A stretch of 64,000 nt of DNA from Clitoria ternatea (taxonomy: Eukaryota > Streptophyta > Magnoliopsida > Fabales > Fabaceae). Below are positions 57,138-64,000 of this stretch, piece after piece. The stretch covers positions 149,750,667 to 149,814,666 of the forward strand of contig CM075673.1 in the NCBI GenBank assembly GCA_037962975.1, written 5' to 3'. The notes under the pieces were generated by a model, which saw only the letters and a list, made by a program, of their open reading frames with translations, was not told the DNA's origin and searched no databases. How positions within the stretch are numbered: position 1 is the stretch's first letter; each line of letters opens with the position of its first letter. Made by a program: the position numbers and the translations under genes.

Positions 57138-57660
57138 GAACTCACTTTTCGATAGCTTAGCATATAATTACTTTTACTGTAACACTTGCAACATAACCCA
57201 AAGATGTTAAACGTGCTTATCCAGGAATTTAGAATACACCAATATGTCGTCAATGAACACTACCATGAACTGATCCAAATACGGATGAAAAATCCGATTC
57301 ATATAATCCATAGACACAGTTGGAACATTTGTCACTCCAAACGACATCACGACGTCATGACATACTTAAAATGACCATAATAGGTCTAAAATACAGTCTT
57401 CAAAACATCCTCTGGCTTCACTTGAATCTGGTGATATCCAAATCTCAAGTCAATTTTTGAAAACACACAAGCACCACATAGATGATCCAACAAATCATTG
57501 ATTCTAGGCAATGAATATTTATTCTTAATGGTTAACTTATTCAACTGCCGGTAGTCAATGCATATTCACATACTACCGTCCTTCTTTTTCACCAACAACA
57601 ACGGAGCACCCCAAGGCGAGACACTCGACCAAATGAACCTCTTTTCAAGCAACTTATTCA
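57138..57660 (-). pseudogene. Element D RT core with FIDD box
   Basis: Decayed in several frames. PWGAPLLLVKKKDGS, CIDYRQLNKLTIKNKYSLPR and FSKIDLRFGYHQI are readable between 57440 and 57640. The catalytic box VVFIDDILVYSK is intact at about 57230-57265, with FIDD itself at 57246-57257. Confidence 0.8.
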
Positions 57661-58308
57661 CCCATTTTTAATTTTCACCAACTCCACAGAAAATATCTTA
57701 TAAGGTGCGTGGTACATAGGTTCGACCTCAAGAATCAGATCAATCATAAAATCAATCTCCTTACTTAGAGGAAACTCTAGAATATCTTTTGGAAACACAT
57801 TAGGGAATTCACAAACTACAGGAATATCACTGGGAATAAGGTTACACCTTCTTTCAGTAACGAACAAAATAACATAGACTTCAGTGGCATCACTCATCAC
57901 AAGTTTAGAATCATGCTCCTCCAAAAAGATCACTACCTTATGATAGCAATCCACCATCACATGATTGGCCGATAACCAATCCAAGCCTAGAATAACATTA
58001 AGATTTTTCAAGGGAATACACACTAGATTAAAAACAAAAGGACAATTTTCAATAATCAATGCTAGACTTTCACACATAGTGGTCGTCCTAAAGGTAGAGC
58101 CCGTAGGAGTAGAAACAGTGAGAGCATTCTCCATTAACACCACAGGTAACCTAAGACGCCACACACAACTCTCCAAAATGAAAAAGTGCATGGCTCTAGA
58201 ATCATAAATCACATTTACATCGTTACCATAGACAACACACTTGCCCTGAACAGGATCCTCATTCTTCGCCACATTAGAAACATTAAATACAAATATACGC
58301 CTGACCAT
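57658..58308 (-). pseudogene. Element D protease region
   Basis: Aspartic protease of a gypsy element. VIYDSRAMHFFI stands where VLFDSGATHSFI is usual, so the Asp-Ser-Gly is Asp-Ser-Arg (about 58195-58203) and the enzyme would be dead. FNLVCIPLKNLNVILGLDWL, the flap and 'ILG' region, follows, then LPVREIDF-type linker (LSKEIDFMIDL). Confidence 0.78.
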
Positions 58309-58471
58309 AATATTTTACGCTCCTCTAGACTGCGCATCATACCTCTTTGGTGTTGACCTCCACGACCATCGTCGTTTCGGCCTCCGTGTTGTACATTGCC
58401 ACCACGAGCCACAAGAGTACTAGCGTGATTACTTTACATACTTGATTGCTATCTTCGCGGGCCATCAGACC

Positions 58472-58708
58472 TCAAATACCCTTGCTGCCCATATTGGTAG
58501 TAAACAGGCTGGTTAACATCATAATCCTTAACAAGATAGCCCTCTCGGCCACAATTATAGCAAGTCTTGTTCTACAATGACCGCTAGAACTACGAGCAAA
58601 AGAAAAAGATGATGTGCCGAAAGATTTACCACCATGAAAGAACTGCATCATTTTCTTGAAACTGAAACCATTAGCCTTCAAGGGCTTCTTATCTTTTTTC
58701 TGAGACAC
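58472..58708 (-). pseudogene. Element D Gag C-terminal zinc knuckle
   Basis: At 58521-58562 the minus strand encodes CYNCGREGYLVKDY, a CCHC knuckle in which His and the last Cys are both Tyr. A basic, Phe/Ser-rich stretch lies before it. It belongs to the nucleocapsid part of Gag. Confidence 0.7.
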
Positions 58709-59325
58709 CCTCTATAGCTGTACGTCCTCAGTCAACCTGGCCTTATTCACCAGGGTAGGATAATCACGGATTTCCAAAGGCACAATCACACTATAGAGTT
58801 TAATCTGTAATCCTGCCTTATACTTAGCACATTTGTTTCTTGTAGTCCCCTCAAAAGAAAAAAGGATGATAAAAGTCATACAATTCACCAAGCTTAACAA
58901 TGTATTCAACAACAGGCATTTTCCCTTGCTGTAATTTCAAGAACTCCATCTTCTTTTAGATTTTATAATTATCAGGGAAATATTTAGCAAGAAACCTCCT
59001 ACGAGAATTGGCCCAAATCAAGGGCTCACTAGTAACATTCATCTGTAATTTGGTCCTAGACCACCATACTCTCGCCTCATCCTTCAACTGATAGGTAACA
59101 AATTACACCTTCTACTCCTTTGAGCATTCAAAATATTCCAAGGTTTGCTCAATATCTCAAATCCACATATGTGCGCCATCAAAATCATGACCAACCTTAT
59201 AAGTAGGCGAAGCTCTTTTCAGAAACTTATCAAAATTCAGGCCAGATTCAACCTCCTCATCATTTGAAAGTACTTAAAGAAGAAATCATCCTCTCCATGC
59301 GAATTGGACCCCTCCGCCATAGATC
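58709..59325 (-). pseudogene. Element D Gag capsid region
   Basis: On the minus strand, from a possible ATG at about 59320 (MAEGSNSHGEDD), broken frames give FLKRASPTYKVGHD, DIEQTLEYFECSKE, YQLKDEARVWWSRTK and RRRFLAKYFPDNYK, the order of a plant Ty3-gypsy Gag (retrotrans_gag domain). At least four in-frame stops are present. Confidence 0.75.
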
Positions 59326-59387
59326 AACTTCTACAATGATCAAATACACCACTATTAGTAACCAATGAATCACCCAAGGTTAAAGGA

Positions 59388-59392
<5 letters not shown>

Positions 59393-59428
<36 letters not shown>
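59393..59428. repeat. TA microsatellite
   Basis: A perfect TA dinucleotide run. Confidence 0.9.
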
Positions 59429-59430
<2 letters not shown>

Positions 59431-59635
59431 CACCACCGGAGTGCCAAGAGAGCAATGCTAAAGGATCCTATCAATAACACATCCAAAATACTAACATATC
59501 CACCCAAGACTCAAACAAATCACTACATATTCAATAATTCACTCCCTTGGTACATACATAACCTTCCATATTTAATAGATTATATCTCTCATACTACAAT
59601 AACTTATACAACATATTTGATCCTGAAAAGAACCA

Positions 59636-59645
59636 CTCTGATACC
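59636..59645 (-). other. Primer binding site of element D
   Basis: The minus strand reads GGTATCAGAG, the core of the initiator tRNA-Met site used by many Ty3-gypsy elements, four bases from the LTR-like end at 59650. Confidence 0.65.
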
Positions 59646-59649
59646 CCCT

Positions 59650-59990
59650 TGTAACATCCCCTTAGTGATTCCTAAAATTTATCTCGGGGTCTGATACCCC
59701 ACATTAGTAATCGATTACTAGGCTAACAAAATTTTTGAATCAATTACTAGGCTTGGCCTAATCGATTACTATCCATTATAATCGATTAGCAGCATTCTGT
59801 TAGCCTTGTAATTGATTACCAATATGGGGTAATCGATTATTTGAGCCAACAATGAAAGTTTTGAGTGGTTTTTAGAGGTATAGCTCTGGGTTCCTATTGT
59901 TTATCGCTAGGGAAGTTTCAAAGGTGAAAAATTCCTTCTGATTTTATCAGACCCAGAATAAATTTTAGGAATTGCTAAGGGAATGTTACA
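59650..59990. repeat. Fold-back sequence with ~47-bp inverted ends
   Basis: The left arm 59650-59699 starts TGTAACATCCCCTTAG. The right arm 59941-59990, reverse complemented, starts TGTAACATTCCCTTAG, and both go on with ATTCCTAAAATTTAT and GGTCTGATA. Between them are six TAATCGATTA palindromes. It may be a MITE-like element, or the right LTR of D folded against a second LTR edge. No target duplication was seen. Confidence 0.6.
59706..59840. repeat. Array of TAATCGATTA palindromes
   Basis: Six words of the GTAATCGATTAC type (with CAATTAC/ATTGATTAC variants) at 14-30 base spacing. Confidence 0.8.
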
Positions 59991-62773
59991 CATGTGTCAT
60001 CTAACTCCCTCTCATTCTCACTCTTTTTTGACCAATGGTCAATAAGGTTTGATGGACTTTTGGGTAAAAGGCAAAAGGTGAACTATGGACCATTAGGTAA
60101 TACCTAATTTTTTCTCCCTTTCTAATTTTGATCTCTCTCTTTCACTCTCCCATCTTCATGTTGCTTCTTTTTCTCTTGTGAGCAAACTATGTGTTCCCTC
60201 CCCATAGCCATTTCCACTTAAAAACTCTTGTAAATACTTGATTTGTGAGGCATTGAAGACACTTTTGGGTTTATCTTTACTCATTTCTCCTCTTCATCTC
60301 CATTTTTGTTGGCATCCAGGAGCTTAAAGACTAGGTTTGACCCATTGCCTTTGGTGGTCTTTATTTCTTGTTTTGAGGTTCTAAGAGCTTAATGATGGTG
60401 GTTTGGATGTTGTTGAGTTGAGATATGTATGCGGAACCTTTGAACCCTAGGCTAGGTGAATTGGAAACTTGATTCTTGGTGCTTAAATGGCGGTATATGA
60501 AATTATTGGCATGGTTATGCTTAGAATGATGTAAGAAAATTATTGGAATTAATTGTTATTAGATTTGGTGAAAACCTTAAAATTTGGAATTTGGGGTTTC
60601 CAACAAAATTGGTGAAATTGAGTTTTACGGCCATGAGAATAATTTAGATATGTGGAAATGAATTTTTGGAATGAATGATGGTAATTATTGGTGTTGGAAA
60701 CTTGAGAAATCAAGAAATGTGGTGATGTCTTAAATGGTTAATTGTGGTAGAAATTGTATTATTCTTATTGTTGGCTTGGACAAGGAGAATGTGGAATGTT
60801 GATACATTGGGAACCATTTATCGATGATGGGTAAGGTGTTTTATGTCATAGTGTTTACAACTCATTAGATTATAGAAAATTTTGATTTATGGGAAGAAAT
60901 TCCTGAAACCTAATAATGTAACACATTAATGTTCATTAAATGGCTAGAACATGGTGGAAGTCATAAATTTGTTTATTGTGTATTTGAGATTGAACATGAT
61001 GCCTTGATAGGCAAATTATTGTTTGTATTTATATATATTAACTATAAGAAAAAATCCAGTTGATGGGGCGGGACCGTCAAGTCATCTAGACTACTTCTCT
61101 TGAGGTAGAAGATGAGTTTATATTCTAAATGCATGAGTTGAATAATTGATAATTATTGTATATGATGTTACTCATGTTTGCCTTGCTATTGTTGTTTTGA
61201 TTCCTTGTAATATTGGACATGGTAGTGGTGTCTTGCTTAGCAAATATGTGAGTGCATTTAGAATATGCATATGGTGTGTCTTTGGTGGTAATTGATATTG
61301 ATTTGAAGTGTTGGCAAAAAGTGTGCCTATGTCTTATTGTTACAACTATGTATGTTTCACCACTATTAATGAGATATGGTGATTGAAGATGAAAAAAGAA
61401 TGATGTATTGATGTTTTGATACGCCTATGAGTAATGATGAATTTGTTGAGACATGATTGAATGTCATTGTGTTTAATGCCAAATGTTAAGTTGGTAATGA
61501 TGATGAAAATTTAACATGATTAAAAAGATTGTGAATACCATACTAAAAATTGAAACAAAGGCAGGATTTATTGTAATTGAAATCCACTAAGAATTGGGTG
61601 GTGATGTTGATGAGAATGATGATGGATATTGATGAGTGGCATGGTAGGATGCATAGTGTGAGATTGCATATGATTGGCATTTGTATTGTATCCATGACAT
61701 ATTTTCATAGCTGCTGGTATGTGATGTTAGGGGTTTCTTCGATTAGCCTAGAGGGAGGGCAGCTCAGTGCATGAGCATTTTGTTACCCTAGTGGTTTAGT
61801 GGCTGAACCATGAAGCTGCCTATACTTAATCATGGGGGATTGCATGTAGTTGACCCGGTGGGGTGGCTCTTTGAGGAGCTGGTTTCCCTGGTGGTTCTAT
61901 TGAATCACAGCTGCCATGGTGAGGAATCATGGTTGGCCCACAACACTATTTCATGATGTCTTTGTTGTTGTTGATGCTACTGTCATTATAATATGACCGA
62001 TGTTGCACTATAGGCGATACGGTTTTATACTGGTAAAATATTGATTGATGATATATATGTGTACACATTGTTATTGATTCTATAGTATAAACCTACATTG
62101 ATGGTTTATTTCCCACAGTTAGATTCGTAATTGTTGAGTATAATTCTTTGTGCATATGCATTAGCCTAAGAGTATTTGCATATAGCTTGGTGATATGCCA
62201 AATAAGATTGAGATATTGAGGTGATGAATGGTGATGGCATAATTGGGAGATTGAAACCCTAAAACTGACAAGTAAAATGTTTAAAAATGAGATATATGTC
62301 GATTTGACACAATACTTGTGATGGCCCAATATGATGGAAGACAATGATTATGTGAATGTGTAAGTGCTTCCTATGAATTTTGATTAATGAGCATTTATAT
62401 GCCTATGATGATATATTGATGATGACTTGATGATAATTGATGTTTATGGTGCAAAGCACATATGTTGTTTATATGCATGTACACATGTTCATAAAGTATT
62501 CGAATTCGTCATTTCGAATGTAATACTCACTCTCCCATGTTGTCTCTTTTTAGTATTATGATTGTAGAACTTGCATGGGGTGAGATATATTCTATTGTAA
62601 TGATAACACTAGCTCTAGTAAAATGAAACTTGTAAAGATCAAGTAGAATACGTCAACAACCTGAAAGATATAAATTTCTTGTAACTCAAGAATGAGACAT
62701 ATTGGTAATGGATCAAAATAAGCCAATATGTTATAAAGAGGCCATTGCAAGTCCATAATTTAGGAAATAGCTT
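59991..62773 (+). other. Non-coding, AT-rich; probably LTR or leader of a plus-strand element
   Basis: A CT-rich stretch (60110-60180, 60270-60310), then long AT-rich DNA with many ATG/TGATG words, resembles the LTR/leader composition of elements C and D read in the plus direction. No domain-bearing ORF, primer site or LTR pair was found. Confidence 0.35.
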
Positions 62774-62962
62774 GAAGCCATGGGATCTAAAATGGACTTC
62801 ATGTACACTAATCAAGTTTGGACCTTATTTGATGCACCTAAAGGGATAAAACCTATAAGATGCAAGTAGGTTTTCAATAACAAAACTAAAATGGATGGTA
62901 CTATAGGTGCCTTAAAGAAAAGATTGGTGGCTAAAGGTTTTAAGTAAATTCATGGTATAGCC
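62774..62962 (+). pseudogene. Ty1-copia RT fragment
   Basis: One frame reads EAMGSKMDFMYTNQVWTLFD, APKGIKPIRCK, stop, VFNNKTKMDGTIGALKKRLV, AKGFK, stop. This is the start of copia RT (usual form: VWTLVDLPEG, CKWIFKRK, ARLVAKGF). The first stop replaces the conserved Trp and the second a Gln. No further pol is visible on either side. Confidence 0.8.
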
Positions 62963-63470
62963 ATTGTGATGGGAATGATGTTTATGTTGATGGAAAATTC
63001 TTGAGTTGATAAGACTTTGAAATTGCCAGGGTTGAGACCTATTAATGCTTAGAATAGGCATGAGGTTGATGATTAATTTGATAAATGATTTAAGGAATTA
63101 TGGACTTGATGAATTTGTGATGTTTTCCATGTTTTTCTGCCTTACATTAAGTGATTTTCATGTGCCAAAATGATCCCTAGAAGTGCAAGAGGAAAGGATC
63201 CAAATTTTTTTTGGCAAAGTGTGGTGTTGCAAAGTGAACCACGACCCTGGTGAGAAACACGACTAATCCCTAGAACCCTCTTCTAACAAGATGCAAAATT
63301 TGGCTTCCAGGCAGAATGAACCATGACCCTGGAGAGAACCACGATCAGGTCGTGGATCAATCTGCCAGATGCCCTAAAAATTTTCTGTTTTCACACAATG
63401 GTTTGGTCCTTTGCATCTCTTTGGGTACCGCATTTAACCTCATTGCTTTATGGCTTAAACACGTAACCTA
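62963..63470. other. Non-coding; short CCACGA repeats
   Basis: GAACCACGACCCTGG and GAACCATGACCCTGG recur about 80 bases apart (about 63235 and 63318), each followed by GAGAA and ACCACGA-like words. CCACGATCAGGTCGTGG is a palindrome at about 63342. No ORF is supported. Confidence 0.5.
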
Positions 63471-63953
63471 ATGAGTACGCTCTCACCAATCTTTGGCATT
63501 TATCTTGTGTTTTCTTTAGATCTCTTCTCATATCTTCATATATGGACAGGGATGGATACCCGGTATACACTTAACTTTTTTTCGTGTTTTAAATATCGTT
63601 GTGTATACATTATGGGCTTTTGCTTTACGATCCACTTCTTGTTATTTCTTTTAAAACGTGGCCTCCTATTTTCCGTGGTTTGGATCTTAATGTATGTGGG
63701 TTATTGTGAAGGTTTAAATCGTGAAAAGTTTATTCATAATTTCATTGATTATTTGTGTTTACATCAGGATTTGGATCCGGATAACCAAGGAACCACACTT
63801 CTCATGCAAGATAATGTAAATATAATAATATTACTCCTAAATCAAAACAACACAAAAAATTTAGTGCACTTACTAATGGACCAACACTTGAAACCTTCCA
63901 TGATTATCATCTTCTCTGCAAATAGGATACTCTATGTTCTTTGGTTGATGTAG
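63471..63953 (+). other. Unsupported ORF of 160 codons
   Basis: Opens MSTLSPIFGIYLVFSLDLFS and contains several hydrophobic stretches (for example FTIHFLLFLLKRGLLFSVVW). I recognise no domain. Its AT-rich codons and T-rich composition produce a Phe/Leu/Ile-rich peptide that may look membrane-like by chance. I report it only because it is the longest unexplained frame at this end. Confidence 0.15.
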
Positions 63954-64000
63954 ACCCACATTGAGATGAGCACATTGTATTTCATCTTTTTCATTGAAAG

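Larger units (their letters stand above)
54911..59649 (-). mobile_element. Element D: degenerate Ty3-gypsy chromovirus-like interior
   Basis: In minus order from 59320 down the gene content is gag, zinc knuckle, protease, RT, RNase H, integrase core and integrase C-terminus, the classic Ty3-gypsy order. All are broken by stops and frame changes. The RT and integrase wording (LGHVISCNGVSVDPSKIEAI, GPYRILELIG, HDVFHVSQLR) fits plant chromoviruses of the Tekay/Del type. A GGTATCAGAG primer site (initiator tRNA-Met type) is at 59636-59645. Confidence 0.85.

Noticed and set aside
52230..59990. Complete element D with two matching LTRs
   Set aside because: The sequence left of 54910 and right of 59650 do not match each other by eye, so I could not confirm an LTR pair.
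63471..63953. A novel membrane protein gene
   Set aside because: T-rich DNA yields Phe/Leu-rich frames by chance. There is no homologous domain, promoter or second copy; listed only as an unsupported ORF.

Overview
This is a transposon-dense stretch of a plant nuclear genome. It holds one recognisable host gene of about 4.8 kb (ten exons, 23341-28139). Nearly everything else is LTR retrotransposon, DNA-transposon or AT-rich intergenic sequence. The gene style (GT..AG introns, plastid leader) and the pair of Ogre/Tat-type Ty3-gypsy elements with arginine-tRNA-like primer sites point to a legume, most likely Glycine. The species call is inference.

Layout, left to right. 1-219 and 13963-14151 are two halves of one minus-strand reading frame, split by element A (220-13962, minus strand). 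A is a 13.7-kb non-autonomous Ogre-like retrotransposon with 3.4-kb LTRs, a CAAAT target duplication and only a gag remnant. 14152-19905 looks like a second minus-strand LTR element (C), which carries a clean nested solo LTR (16251-17875, duplication GTAGC). 19906-21832 is the 3' part of a Ty1-copia element (reverse transcriptase, RNase H, polypurine tract, 3' LTR). 23341-28139 is the host gene, a plastid-type O-acetylserine(thiol)lyase-family enzyme that most resembles S-sulfocysteine synthase (CS26 type). 28140-32640 is AT-rich, with a terminal-inverted-repeat element and a hAT-type MITE nested inside it. 32648-33144 and 46524 onward are parts of another LTR-type sequence, split by element B (33145-46518, plus strand). 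B is a 13.4-kb relative of A with 2.4-kb LTRs and a TAAAC duplication, and it has a nearly complete Gag but no protease, RT or integrase. 49656 onward is one end of a CACTA transposon. 52.2-59.65 kb is an old, decayed Ty3-gypsy chromovirus-like element (D, minus strand). 59650-59990 is a fold-back element, and 60-64 kb is mostly non-coding with a copia RT scrap.

The most interesting material is in A and B. Both have lost their enzymatic genes, so they must be mobilised in trans, yet they share non-coding structures that look like RNA cis-elements. These are: (1) a repeated small hairpin in the LTRs and interior whose paired bases change together between copies; (2) a long hairpin directly abutting the polypurine tract, with different sequence but the same fold in A and B; (3) an 8-bp perfect stem in the gag-to-3'-LTR interval; (4) tandem arrays (30, 36 and 76 bp) whose units each hold a short GC-rich stem-loop; (5) a second copy of the first ten bases of the primer binding site inside the LTR end. 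These were read by eye. Folding, covariation statistics and family alignments would be needed to confirm them.
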